Positions 1-12,370 of a stretch of 64,000 nucleotides of DNA are shown in pieces. The position numbers and the translations under genes are program-made. The DNA lies in the NCBI GenBank assembly GCA_027627225.1, contig CM051033.1:7036801-7100800 (forward strand), read 5' to 3'. The notes under the pieces are model-generated. The model did not search any database, was not told the DNA's origin, and saw only the letters and a list, made by a program, of their open reading frames with translations. The DNA is from Congeria kusceri. Its lineage: Eukaryota > Mollusca > Bivalvia > Myida > Dreissenidae. Every line of letters starts with the position of its first letter. The stretch's first letter is position 1.

Positions 1-222
1 CCAATCTGTGAACAGGTCCCTTTAAGCATTCAGTGCGAAAAATGGTTACACTACCACTGTTATGGTATCGTGTTGCCACGATGTCGATATATATTGTAAT
101 GATTTGTCAATTGCCAATCTGTGAACAGGTCCCTTTAAGCATTCAGTGCGAACATGTTTACACTACCACTATTATGGTATCGTGTTGCCACGATGTTGAT
201 ATCGTAATGATTTGGCAATCGT
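1..222. repeat. 113-bp tandem duplicate cut by the window edge
   Basis: Two near-identical units begin at 1 and 114, each opening with ccaatctgtgaacaggtccc and carrying the self-complementary stretch atcgtgttgccacgat. The units differ by a few substitutions and a small indel near the end. The array may continue to the left of the window, so copy number is unknown. Short open frames across it are by-products of the repeat. Confidence 0.8.
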
Positions 223-660
223 GATAACAGTTGAATGCCAAACATGATCCTATGTTGATGGTGAAAGACACATTTTTGTACGCGCCCTTCTGGAACGTTT
301 TAAATCTGAGCTGATAGTCCGAGTCTTTAGTACCCGCATATTGAAATCAAGTATCGCTATTGACATGACTGGTTGGAACCCCCAATCAGAACAGTTAAAC
401 CTTATCAGTGGATAAATAGTATTTTTACTTCTACTAAAGACTATCAATAAAGCTATAAATCCGATTAAAACCCTAACAATCAAATAATCTTTTTATGCAC
501 ATCTGCACGTTATTACATAATATGACAATTCTTAAAGATGTGTGTGTATTTCTGTTTGTGCTGGTCACTAGTATGTTGCATATTTTATTGCATACAAATT
601 AACGATGGTGCATTGAAAGGACATGTAGCAGAGGTCAGTCTTGTGCGTAGTGTGTTAAGT
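223..660. other. Spacer, nothing recognised
   Basis: AT-rich sequence between the 113-bp duplicate and the first large array. Only short open frames without recognisable domains are present, and I see no RNA gene. Confidence 0.5.
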
Positions 661-664
661 ACCT

Positions 665-706
665 TGTTGTCTCCCTTTCCGGTGACGATATCATGCATTA
701 TCACAC
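665..706 (-). repeat. Copy of a 40-bp dispersed repeat
   Basis: On the minus strand this reads as a ggtgtgataa...gatatc...caccggaaagggagacaa core. The same core recurs on the plus strand at 10155-10195, matching at about 37 of 41 positions. The copy here directly precedes the 0.7-1.9 kb array. Function unknown; probably a piece of a mobile element. Confidence 0.55.
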
Positions 707-714
707 CCAAAAAA

Positions 715-1903
715 AACAAATATCCTCTATGTATCGAGACCTCGCTTGGGATTGCATATGGGGTTGGTGGGGTCAAAGTCAAGGTTACTAAAAATAGAAA
801 AACGGTTTCCGCTTAATAACTTGAGAACGCATTGAGATTTTAATGAATCTTAATACATTCGTACCTTATAACAAGACCTCACTTAGAATTGTGTATAAGG
901 TCAAGGTCACTGTTACTTAAATAGAAAAACGATTTCCGATCAATAACTTGAGAACACATTGAGATATTTTGATGAACTTAATACATAGATACCTTAAATC
1001 GAGACCTTGCTTTAGATTGCATAAGGGGTGGGTGGGGTCATGGTCAAGGTCACTATTACTAAAAATAGGAAAACGGTTTCCGCTCAATAACTTGAGAATG
1101 CATTGAGATATTTTAATGAAACTTAATACATTCGTACCTTATAACAAGACCTCACTTAGAATTGTGTATAAGGTCAAGGTCACTGTTACTTAAATAGAAA
1201 AACGATTTCCGATCAATAACTTGAGAACACATTGAGATATTTTGATGAACTTAATACATAGATACCTTAAATCGAGACCTTGCTTTAGATTGCATAAGGG
1301 GTGGGTGGGGTCATGGTCAAGGTCACTATTACTAAAAATAGGAAAACGGTTTCCGCTCAATAACTTGAGAATGCATTGAGATATTTTAATGAAACTTAAT
1401 AGATACCTTATATCGAGACCTCGCTTGGGATTGCATATAGGGTGGGTGGGGGTCAAAGTTGAGGTCACCGTTACTAAAAATAAAATATGGTTTCCGCTCA
1501 ATAGCTTGAGAACACATTCAGATATTTTAATGAAACATCATACATAGATATCTTATATCTAGACTTCGCTTGGGATTGCATATGGGGTGGGTGGGGTCAA
1601 GGTCACCGTTACTAAAAACAGACAAACAATTTACGCTCAATAGCTTGAGAAAACATTTGAGATTTTTAATGAAACTTAATAAATAGATACCTTATATCGA
1701 GACCTTGCTTGGGATTGCATATGGGGTTGGTGGGGTCAAGGTCAAGATCACCATTACTAAAAATTGTATTGATATACTGACTTCAATGCATCTTGTTTGA
1801 AAAATTTGGTTTTTGTGGAATTTCCCTATTTCTTGTTTTATTAAAAAAAAAGCCAGTAACTCTGACAAGCACAAGAAAAGTCAAGCGCCAACAGCTCTTG
1901 TTT
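715..1903 (+). repeat. Tandem array with about 140-bp units, probable non-autonomous mobile element
   Basis: About eight degenerate units each contain, in order, accttatatcgagacctc, gggattgcatatggggtggg, ggtcaaggtcac, ttactaaaaatagaaaaacgg, tttccgctcaataacttgag and gatattttaatgaaactt. Unit length varies from about 126 to 148 bp. After the last unit comes a non-repeated tail (about 1757-1903) ending in agctcttgttt. The same unit and the start of the same tail recur at 20105-21290, and the unit recurs at 29880-30720. This is the structure of a non-autonomous element with internal tandem repeats and a fixed 3' end. There is no coding capacity; the small frames follow the repeat. Confidence 0.85.
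856..1401 (+). repeat. 273-bp two-unit higher-order duplication
   Basis: Within the array, the block 856-1128 (two basic units of about 126 and 147 bp) is followed by a copy at 1129-about 1400 that looks identical by eye. Neighbouring units differ from each other by 10-20 percent. This points to a recent duplication of a two-unit block, by unequal exchange or replication slippage. Confidence 0.8.
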
Positions 1904-1917
1904 AGTTTTGGAACTAT

Positions 1918-2005
1918 TTTTTTCGGGTTATTTATTGATAGTTTAACAATTGTGAATTGTGTTCTTTGTCAATAGAAAACTGCGCGTGTCATGTTAGAAT
2001 ATATC
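1918..2005 (+). repeat. Dispersed repeat fragment
   Basis: The stretch containing ttatttattg, gtgaattgtgttctttgtc and atagaaaactg is repeated at 33430-33512 and, more diverged, at 31030-31120. It has no coding potential that I can see. It follows directly after the 3' end of the first array. Confidence 0.6.
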
Positions 2006-4490
2006 TTCGAACTTTGATTCACAGAGTAGTTAATGTTAATGCGATCTGGAAAATAACAGTGGCTATTTTGATATATGCATATGAATTGTGGAAAGAATGT
2101 TCAGCATTCTACCATTCCAGATAGTTGTGAACTAACCTTTGTCATTTAAGCAATACATATAAGACAATATAAAATATAATGACCTGCAAAGGGACATAAC
2201 AAAAAAACTGCTTTTCGAGATAAATGGGAAAACATCGTAACTTTATTAACTCTATGAATATACCGTCTGTTGTTGTTTTTTTGTGTTATACATTTTTACA
2301 TTGTATACATTGTTTATCTTAAGATAGCAATGTTAAATAGGATACAAAAACATTTATGCTAAAAAAATTGCTGTAAAGGTACAACACATACATTCCATTC
2401 GTATCGATTTTACTACTGCTACTAATTTTCCCGTGCCCACGATAGTGTCACCGATGACCACCGAGTTGTATATATTTGTCAACTGTTTATAGAAACAAGG
2501 CTGTTGTTTTTTTTGCAAATGTTATTGTTGATCTGCATGTACCGTCGATATGACCCTTTAAATCGCAAACACTATCTTAAGAAGTCATAACTACTTGCAT
2601 TCTCTTTCTGCTAGTCAAAATCACAGACCCTGTCACCTATAGTCTTGTGGTAATTTCACTGAACAACTCTTTCTCGAAATCTTCAAACCTGACCCACAGC
2701 CTCAATTTTCCAGTAAAGAGATTGTACATCATAATACCTGGCTTCAAGTGAAATCAATCATTACAGGGGAGGTAAATCATACCAAGCAGATGAGATCAAT
2801 CACTACATGTACCATGGGAGATCAGTCATAACAGGGCATACGTCAGAACAGGAGAGATCAATCGTCACAAGGTAGTTCAATTATAAAAGGCGACTCAATG
2901 ATTGAACAAGTGATATCTCATAACGGATGATCAATTGCATCAGAAACCCATGCAGACAAGAAATATATTGCCATGAGTTATGTTTGCGTTGTATAGTGTT
3001 GTGTAACCTTTTTGAAGACTTACAAGATTAGCTCCCTCGTTAAAAAGTTTGCCATTGTCAAATGTATTGTGCCAATTTTCCTGACAAAGAATGTTGATTA
3101 ATTTTAACAATACAAACTGCTGGACATCTTAAGATCAACACGAAGTAAGCTTATCATACAATAGGGATGATATTTCTTTAATGATGATGGATTTGATGCG
3201 GAACTTCGTATTTAAAACGTGTTACTTTAAAGTTGACTTCAGTAACACGGTCATGGGACTTCATTCTATCGTAGTCAATATAAATAGCCGCCATAGTATT
3301 TTGATGATTTTTGTATCGGCAGATTCTCGGCGTCAATAGTCTACTCTGCGTTTTTCGTATCAAATTTTCGTCTCATCTCTCATGGCATTCCGTACACAAA
3401 TATAAGTTAATATATAAATGAACTAAGTCTAATTAGCATAGATTGTGCATAGAAAATTTGATGTTAACCTCTAAATAAGTTGTATTCCGAATTCGTTTTA
3501 TCAGAATGTTTGAAAATGTGTGTCCAACGCACTTTATGAACAACACGGTGATAGCCGATTGGCTGAAATGCGCGTTGCGAGCTTGATGCTCAAAACGGAT
3601 AGTAATTGAACAAATCAAATCCTATAGTAAATTTATATATTGACCATTCGTAAAATTGAGTTTGAATTGTAACTGTTGCTGTCGGTTTATAAGTTTAATT
3701 CAACTAATTTTAAATATAAACCTATTTGCTGTTTTGAGTTGATGTGACAAATACCAACGTGCCAAGTTAAGTAAGCAAACTGCGTACACATTTTTTAAAT
3801 GGAAGAACCTAATAGAAAAAATCCCGAAGCAAAATATTGAGGAAAAACAATAATAATAACGCACTATTATGTGTTTGAATAGGACGTCAAACATAGAATA
3901 AACAATTCTATTACAGCAATTCTTTATACGCAATTTACCATTCGTAATTTAAGAATTTTGCAGAGTAATTAGTGCAATAGACTCTTGCATATATAACTGC
4001 ATAAGTAAAATTGATTTTACCACAAAACTGTATACTTCTATACATTTACACATTTTTCGCACAAAAAATGAGCTGTGTCCGTGCATGCATATAAATACAG
4101 TGAAATGATCAAAGACACAATCAGTTTTAATGAAAAAGTCTTGGAAAAATGCTAATTATACCAAAAGTATTGACATCATATAACAAACATGCATAAACAA
4201 CTTGAAATACTCATGTAACAGTGTTCAATGATTTTTATAATGGAAATGAGGATTATAATTAGGGGGAGCAACTCTGTATTAAAGATTCATATTTTAACAC
4301 AGTAATTCGATAACAAATATCAAAATGATTGCCTTTCGGAAAGAAGTATATTAAAGTCAATGATTTTTCTTGAATTACTGGTAATTTGGTCAAATAGAAC
4401 TACCTTTTTACCGCTAACTTGTATAATTTTAATGTTTCTTTATATAAATGCCATTATTCCAAGAATATTGCAGTATTTTTGTATGCCCAT
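2006..4490. other. Spacer without recognisable genes
   Basis: About 2.5 kb of AT-rich DNA. Around 2745-2900 there is a loose run of short motifs (gatcaatcattacag-like) that may be an old minisatellite. The open frames here (60-77 codons) lack recognisable motifs. No tRNA-like fold or splice-bounded exon stood out. Confidence 0.5.
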
Positions 4491-4493
4491 AGT

Positions 4494-7262
4494 ATCAATA
4501 CGATGGCATATAGTAATCGCATCATCCGTCAGTCCATCTGTCCATCACGCTTCTTGTGCAGAGAATAACTCCAATAGTATTGAAGGGATTCAAATGAAAC
4601 TTAATATAATGATGGAGGACAATGACAGGAAGTGCAGAGTACGAGGACCACAACTCTTTCTTGAATATTGATGGAGTTATTGCCCTTTGTTTAATTTTAT
4701 TGTGCGGAGCTTAACTCCATTAGTATTGATAGGATTCGATTGAAAAACTTCAAATAATGATAGAGAACAATGAGAGGAAGTGCAGAGCACAAGAATCACA
4801 ACTCTTTCTTCAGTATTTATGGTGTTATTGCACTTTGATTTATTTCCTTATTTGAAGAATTAATTTTCTTGTGCGAAGCATAACTCCATTAGTATTAAGG
4901 GATTCAAATCAAACTTCATATAATGATAGAGGACAATGACAGGAAGTGCAGAGCACAAGGATCATGACTCTTTCTTCAGTATTTACAGAGCTATTGCCCT
5001 TTGTTTTATTTCATTATGTAAAGTATTAATTGTCTTGTGCGGAGCTTATCTCCATTAGTAGTGAAGGGATTCAAATGAAACTTCATATAATTATAGAGGA
5101 CAAGGAGAAGAAGTGCAGAGCACAAGGAACACAACCCTTTCTTCAGTATTTATGGAGTGATTGCCCTTTGTTTTATTTCCTTATGTGAAGCATTAATTTT
5201 CTTGTTCGGAGCATTGCTCCTTTAGTATTAAAAGGTATTCAATTGAAACTTCATATAATGATAGATGACAATGAGAGGAAGTGCAGAGCACAAGGACCAT
5301 AACTCTTTCTTCAATATTTAGTTATTGCCGTTTGTTTCATTTTCTTGTGCTGAGCATTACTCCATTATTATTGATAGGATTAAAATGAAACTTCACATAA
5401 TGATAGAGAACAATGAGAGGAAGTTCAGAACACAAGAATCACAACTCTTTCTTCAGTATTTATGGAGTTATTGCACTTTGATTTATTTCCTTATTTGAAG
5501 CATTAATTTTCTTATACAGAGCATTACTCCATTAGTATGGAAGGGATTCAAATGAATCATATTATGATAGAGGACAGTAAGAGAAAGTAGGAGGTGCAAA
5601 GCACAAGGACCATAACTCTTCATTATTTACAGAGTTAATGCCCTTTGTTTAATTTTCTTGTGCTGAGCATAACTCCATAAGTATTGAAGTGATTCAAATG
5701 AAACTTCATATAATGATAGATGACAATGAAAGTAAGTTCAGAACATAAGGACCACAACTCTTTTTGTCAATATTTACGGAATTATTGCCCTTTGTTTTAT
5801 TTTCTTAAATAAAGCATTAATTTGCTTGTGCGGAGCATAACCGCATTAGTATTGAAGGGATTCAAATGACTCTTTATATATTAATAAAGGACAATAAGAG
5901 GAAGTGCAAAGCACAAGGACCATAATGCTCTCTTCAGTATTTAACAGAGTTATTGCCATTTGTTTAATTTTCTTGTTTGGAGCATAACTCCATTAGTATT
6001 TACGGGATTCAAATGAAACTTCATATATTGATAGTGGACGTTGAGAGGAAGTGCATAGTGCAAGGACCACAACACTTTCTTCAATATTTACAACGTTATT
6101 GCCTTTTGTTTTAACTGGTTCATTTTCTTGTTTAAAGCACAACTCCTTTAGTAATAAAGGGATTCAAAAGAAACTTCAAATAATGATAGAGGACAATGAG
6201 AGGAAGTGCAGAGCACAAGAACCACAACTCTTTCTTCAATATTTATGGAGTTATTGCCCTTTTATTTTCTTGTGTGAAGCAGTAATTTTCTTGTGCAGAG
6301 CATACTATCATTAGTATTACAGGGATTCAAATGAAACATCATAGAATGGACAATGAGAGGAACTGCAGAATACAAGGACGAAAACTATTTCTTCAATATT
6401 ATGGAGTTATTGCACTTTGTTTAATTTTCTTGTGGGGAGCATTACTCCATTAGTATTGAAGGTATTCAAATGAAACAACATATAATGATAGAGGACAATG
6501 AGAGGAAGAGCAGAGTACAATATGCATAACTCTTTCTTCAACATTTATGGAGTATACGCTATTTTTTGTTACTTATTAAATTGAATGTTATTGAAGTAAA
6601 TTGATTAAAGAGATACATGGTGTTTAGTTTATTAATTGTGTTCTTCATTACGAATAATTATTCATGCATTACAGTTAGAATTATATGTGAAAATATAAGT
6701 CATATATATTATAGTTATATATAGTTTGCCGTCCGAACGTCTCTAACTTAAGAAATTACTTGCGATGCCTAATTGGCTCCAAGTTTTCAAATTAAAAAAA
6801 AAAAAAGTGGCGACAACTTTTCAAAAGCCATAGGGAACCCTGAATTGCCCTTTATTATCATTCTTTTGTGCAGAGCATAACTCCATTAGTATTGAAGGGA
6901 ATTTGAATAAAACCACATATATTGATAGAGGACGTTAAGAGGAAGTGCAGACTACAAGGAACATAATTTATTCTTCAATAGTTATTGCCCTTTGCTTTTG
7001 GGGTGCAGATAATTACTACCGCAGTATTGAAAGAATTTTAAAATAACACCACATATATTGATAGAGGACATTGGGAGGAAGAGCAGAGTATAAGGACCAT
7101 AACTCTTTCTTCAATATTTATGGAGTTATTGCCCTTTGGTTAATTTTCTTGTGCAGTGCATTACTCCATTAGTATTGAAGTGATTTAAAATAAAACCACA
7201 TATATTGATAGAGGATGTTGAGAGGAAGTGCAGAGTACAAGGACCATAACTCTTTTTGTAGG
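4494..7262 (+). repeat. Tandem array with 145-170-bp units, about 15 copies
   Basis: Each unit runs: ttgtgcggagcataactcc, attagtattgaagggattc, aaatgaaacttcatataatg, atagaggacaatgagaggaa, gtgcagagcacaaggaccac, aactctttcttcaatattta, tggagttattgccctttg. The array opens with ttgtatgcccatagtatcaa and a ccgtcagtccatctgtccat stretch, the usual start of such elements in bivalve DNA. The last unit runs into unique sequence near 7262. Open frames of 85-103 codons are repeat by-products. Confidence 0.85.
6550..6845. repeat. Non-unit sequence interrupting the array
   Basis: Between two recognisable array units lie about 290 bp of AT-rich sequence with no repeat motifs; the unit resumes at ccctgaattgcccttta near 6840. 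It may be an inserted element or a locally decayed stretch. I found no clear terminal inverted repeat or target duplication. Confidence 0.45.
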
Positions 7263-8340
7263 GAGCATAATTTTTGCCAACATGTCACTGACATTGTGTT
7301 GCCTTCCTCTGACAAGCATATGCTTCACGGGCATACGACACATCCTGTGACAAGCCTTGTTCGATATGCTTTTTTAGACTGGAGTTTCAACTTTCAGATT
7401 TATTGCAAACGCAAATTATTTCAGCTACATTCTGTTGGTACAACTACAAGTTTTGCTGACCAAAAGCCATAACCTTGAGACGTAGAATTATCTTATTAAG
7501 CTGAACAAAAAAATTGATAGGCTAAAAGACCAATGCAACATAGAACAAATGCTCGCGTGCATTCTCTGTGACTCACACACGTGTGTGCACCCGAAATACA
7601 GCAGCAAGTCATTCTTTATTGTAATTGATCCGTGAACTGTGTATACAATTGCTTATAAAGCTACAAAATGTTGCAAGAGAACCTGTTTACAGTTTACACA
7701 GCGAAATAAATAATTTAAAAAACAGAAATCCTTAAGAACATAACTTCATTTAGACTAAAACTATCTCGTGTATTATTTTAAGCTTAACTGTGGCCTGCTT
7801 TATAGCAAACTCCGGCCATCGCTACACAACATTAGAGCTTGCCCTTGAAATGCTTGGTACATGCTGTGCATGCAGACTATGTTGTAACAAGTATCAAATC
7901 AATATTTTGTTATCTACCAAGACACCCACTGAAAGATCTAGAGCGAAATAACAGGGTTCTGCACCTCATGGCTGGTCAACACAAAAATTTTGAATACTCT
8001 TTAATATTCAATTAATTTTGGCAAGTATTCAATAGCTAATGAATACACTAGCTTAAAAGCCATAATTAAAAGCCATAATTAAAAGCATTAGACAAATAAA
8101 ATCTCTGAATTTAGCAAATTATTAGAAATGTTAACGGACTGGTCTGGTTTTCCACCATGTTCCTTTTTATCAGCCCCCTGTACCTTGTGTGATCCTAGAT
8201 CTTTTCCTATGAACACCATCCATGCAGCGTTTGTGTGTTAGTAGTGGTGTAACACTATACCGGTATACCGATCACGCGCTAATATATCGCGATACTAAAA
8301 TTTCATACCAGTATTTAACGATTTGTAACGATGGTTCTAG
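7263..8340. other. Spacer, nothing recognised
   Basis: No supported gene. A tataccggtata palindrome at about 8255-8270 sits in a stretch that looks repeat-like (gtggtgtaacactataccgg), but I cannot delimit it. Confidence 0.45.
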
Positions 8341-8344
8341 TCCG

Positions 8345-8683
8345 TTGATAAACATGGCCACCAGGGGAGGGGCGAGGGTTCAGTTTTCCTTATGTGGATA
8401 AATTGAAAATTTTAAAAAGCTTGCAAACACTCTAGAGGCTACATTTGTATCCGAATCATCATGAAACTTTCTCAGAACATTTGTCGCAATGATATCTCGG
8501 GCAAGTTCAAAATCAGGTCACATGTGGTAAAATACTAGGTCACCAGGGCAAATTGAAAAAAACTAGCTTGCGAACAATCTAGAGGCCACATTTTTAGCCG
8601 AATCTTCTTGTAACTTGCTCATAATAGTTTCATTCCTTAGCCTCTCAGGTGAGCAACCTAGGTCCTTATGGCCCCCTTGTTTG
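8345..8683 (+). repeat. Truncated 3' part of the agctcacctg array family
   Basis: Two diverged units (each with cttgcgaacaatctagaggc or similar) lead into tctcaggtgagcaacctagg and gcccccttgttt. The same 3' end closes the 60581-62471 array (ctcaggtgagcgacctaggg, ccctcttgttt). The 5' part of the element is missing here. Confidence 0.65.
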
Positions 8684-8908
8684 GTTTGACTATGTTCTCT
8701 GTGATTTTCATTTTTACACATGTTTGTTTTGTGTTTTACCAGAAAGACGTTAGCATTTTATTGCAGGATGACTAAAGTTACATTGAATTTTTGTTAAATA
8801 CAGGTATCAAAACACAATAAAATATATTAGTGAATTCTTTCTTTTTTTGTTGAGTATAGTTTATTGATGAAAATTATACCTTTCAGTTTTGCACCATTAA
8901 AATCGTTA

Positions 8909-9127
8909 GGCCAAAAAATAATGTATGTGTTTCGGGCATCCCGATTTTAAAGTTTTAGTGGCGATTGTGTTTTTTAAATCCGTATTCGTCAGATTTTAGA
9001 TAATTTTAAATGTGTTTTTTTTTTACCAAATTGTGTCTTAAAAAACAGTTACAAAAAATATCAATACCGACCTTACCTAAACTTTTTTGAGACCGTTGCC
9101 CGAAACACACAATTAATATTTTTGGCC
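8909..9127. mobile_element. 219-bp MITE, PIF/Harbinger-like
   Basis: Terminal inverted repeats of about 30 bp begin GGCCAAAAA and end TGTGTTTCGGGCA on both sides, with a one-base gap. The element is flanked by direct TTA (8906-8908 and 9128-9130). A 3-bp TWA target site and GGCC-type ends fit PIF/Harbinger miniature elements. There is no open frame of note. Class assignment is inference from ends and target site only. Confidence 0.75.
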
Positions 9128-9747
9128 TTATTTAGCAATTGGACATTAGCCTGTATAATAAGTATCACTAAACTTGTTACAAAAATTATCAATAAGACTA
9201 TCTATGAGATCAGGTGTAATCAGGTATCACGTCAGGTAACTATCTGGATTGCAAATAATTACTGTATACCCTGGATAATATGTTATCAACCTTCAATACA
9301 GCTTAAAAATAACATAATTTGAAGACTTCAATGTATTTACGTTTTCAATTTTGGGTGCATTATATACTAGTATTTTAGTATGTACTAAGCACATTATTAT
9401 ATAAATATATTGGTACTATACAATAACATCTTGGTACAAAAAAGTATATTCCTAGTTACTATATGTATACTTAACTCAGAGTTAAGACAGTGACTGTTTC
9501 AAACGCCTGTATATGCAATTTGATACAATGAATGGTGACTGGTTTCTGTTCAATCAAAAGAAACATTTTCGGTACCTGGGTAATTTAGCGCCAGGTACCC
9601 AGGTAGTCAATTACTGCTCATCTCACACCTAATCAGGGAGTGCTCAGTGTAGTGAAATTGTATGAGTTCTACATTTATTGCAGTTTAATGAACTATGAAG
9701 TTGGTTATTTTATATTTGATGTAGTCAATGTTTCTCTGTTGTTGCAG

Positions 9748-9848
9748 AGAGCTGAGGGCTACACCTGAGATGGCACCTGTACATGTGACTGGAACTCTGA
9801 ATAACCTCCCAGTGATGAGTGCTTTGATGACTGCCACCTGCTTCCAAG
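9748..9848 (+). other. Possible exon or exon relic
   Basis: A comparatively GC-rich 101-bp stretch is preceded by a pyrimidine-rich ttctctgttgttgcag and followed by gt. One frame is open throughout. Another frame reads like a cysteine-rich extracellular module (...DGTCTCDWNSE, then PPSDECFDDC) but contains two stops. The second reading, if real, would make this a decayed exon. I do not recognise the protein. The nearest similar islands are about 22 kb downstream. Confidence 0.3.
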
Positions 9849-12045
9849 GTTTGTTGAAAATATAAAAACCTTAATACGCAATATCTACCAGTATATTGTC
9901 ATTCCAAGGGTGGAGAAATCTTGTAATGCCTTACTTGTTTGCTTTTGAGAAATGATATATGCTGCTTGTCTGTAATGTACAGTACCAATAATTGTATGCA
10001 ATTGTGGCAAGATGTCACTTGTCTGTACCTGCTCTGGGACAAGCTGGGCTATACGGACAACTGATTGCGCAATCCCTTTTTCTGTGAACAAATTTAAAAC
10101 CCATAGTGGGATGATTCTATTTGAATCAGCTTACAGTAAGATATGAGGATTTCCGGTGTGATAACGCTTGATATCATCACCGGAAAGGGAGACAATATTT
10201 TCACGACCGCTTGAGCATGTGAAAATATGTAAATTGTCTCCCTTTCCGCGTTAAAATGTGAAATAGTGTTCTGAAATGGATAACTTATCTTAATGGATAA
10301 CTTTGCATAAAGTGTTTTCTATATTAGTTATTCGGATTTAACAACAAAATTGGGTTAAAAGTCAGTTGAAAATTTGAAGAAAAAAAAAACAAGATGGAGA
10401 ATAGACCGCTGAACACTTCTTACAACAGCACATTGACTTCTTAAATGCTTAAGTGTGATTACTGGATATACAGACTTAATACACACAAACTAATATATAA
10501 ATAGGTGCTTGCTTAATGAACACAAGTTATTACTTAAGGCTACGTTTAATTTTTGGCGAAGCGGCAATACAGCAATTATGTAAACAAACGGAGACTGCTG
10601 TTCACAGCAACAGTAAACAACAAGTGCAACTGCAAGTGTAGTATTCGGGAATTAATCAAGTGCAAAGGATAGTATAAATACTGGACCAAAGTGACCAGCT
10701 CCAATGCCTTGTGGGTAAAATTTGTACCCGCAAGATATTGTCTGCACTAGTCTCCTTGGCTCAATACGACTGAGGAAAATCCAAGAGAAAAAAAAGGGAA
10801 AGACAGTTCAATATATCGGAGAGGTATTTTTTACATTCGCTGTTATTAATCTGTACCACTTTTCTTTTTGTGAATTCTGAATGATAAATGTTGACAACAC
10901 CTACAATTAAATATTGTCTAAATCAAATTAAATTAAAAACAATAGTCCCACAATTTGAGTTATATAGGGATATATATCACTGATACTTTTCTATATTTAA
11001 CTACTTAGCAATAAAATCAGGTTATCAAATCACTCTTTCACCTCATCACATGAATGATATCATGTCTTAAAATCCCATGAGTAAAGGTTCAATGTAAGGA
11101 TCACAGGACGTCTAGAATAATCATCCACAATGATCTTGAAAATGTTGGAGGTCAGATTAATGACATAAAATATTTATCTCAAAATTAGATATTGGTGATG
11201 TGGGTTTAAACTAGTTGACTGTGTCATGTACTAAATAAATCAGACTCTGAACTGTAATTTTCCATATATCAGCGTGAAATGACCTGCGTATATCAGCAGG
11301 CATGATAACAAAGAAGGGCGAGTAAACTTTGTATTCTGATGTATCATTTCATTTCATTCATAAGATTCAAATACAAAAATCAGTTTTGTAACTTGTCAAG
11401 ATAAAAAATGCCTAGCGTATCGGAGACACCTTTTCATTTTCACAAAAGCTCAGCAATGAGAAAATTTTGCATAATTTTGAAGGCAGATATGAAGAAAATG
11501 TTTTTGTGTGATCCACAGGGTTCTGTTGATTGGTGTTAGTAAGAAATTATAATGGGTACCAATATCAGGACATTTAAACTTTTATGTATCATTACAATAT
11601 TACAAAATTAAAAAGTCATAAGTAAAAATGGTCCCTTTACATAGCAGTCACATGCTTCTTTATATATGTGCACCATATTTGGGATAATTATCTTTCTCTA
11701 TCTCTTTCTATATATCATATATATCTATATGTGACCCACAAGGTGACTAATGATCCATGTCTGTGTTTATCATAGAGATTGTGATGGAGATAGATAAAGT
11801 TTACAGTTGTTTGGTTAGTTAATAACTATGTTCTAAATTTATATCATTCTATATACATTTATTTGTGCACGAACGATATAGGCCTTTCTTGAAACTAGGT
11901 AATCTTGCACTGAGATTTTGCTGTATGCGCATGTCCCTAGGCCTATATACAGGCCATTTATCAACTTGGTATATTCACAATTGTTTTTAGCAATAAAAAT
12001 CATAGGATACTATCTGAAAGCATTTTCATATTGATTGCTTATTAT
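9849..12045. other. Spacer with one strong hairpin
   Basis: About 2.2 kb of AT-rich DNA without a supported gene. The only structured item is the inverted repeat at 10180-10247. Short TA-rich runs occur near 11700-11740. Confidence 0.45.
10155..10247. repeat. Hairpin-forming repeat
   Basis: The arm ccggaaagggagacaat plus attttcac (10180-10204) pairs with gtgaaaat plus attgtctccctttccg (10219-10247), with a 5-bp bulge in the right arm and a 14-base loop. The left arm plus upstream sequence matches the minus-strand repeat at 665-706, so this is a piece of a dispersed palindromic element. Confidence 0.65.
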
Positions 12046-12370
12046 ATATACCCCCACCAATCATGTTCTATGGGACTAATTTTATCCTGTCCAGTCCCGT
12101 CCCATCCCGTCGGGTAAGACAGCATGTCACGCCCATGAACCATGACTGTAGGTCAAAGGTCAAGATCATACTTACAGGTCATAGGTCATAATTTGCTTTT
12201 TGTTTCTTCGGACTTATACGTTGGCCGTGAATGGTTGTTGCTTGTTAATCACTTGACACAAATGTTTGTCTCATCAAGGCAGCGTGTCTTTCATGAATCG
12301 GGTCCATAGGTTAAAGGTCGAGATCAATGTGGCGCACGGGAACATCCACCCGTTCTATCGATATTATTGT
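12046..12370 (+). repeat. Dispersed repeat, ggtcaaaggtcaagatcatac family
   Basis: Starts at atatacccccacc and contains two degenerate units with cacttgacacaaatgtttg, aggtcaaaggtcaagatcat and gaatcgggtccataggtta. The same motifs recur at 13755-14182 and 14455-14790. It is non-coding. Confidence 0.6.

Noticed and set aside
9588..9606. Small inverted repeat ggtacctggg ... ccaggtaccc
   Set aside because: Short palindromic stretch with no element ends, copies or gene nearby that I can tie to it.
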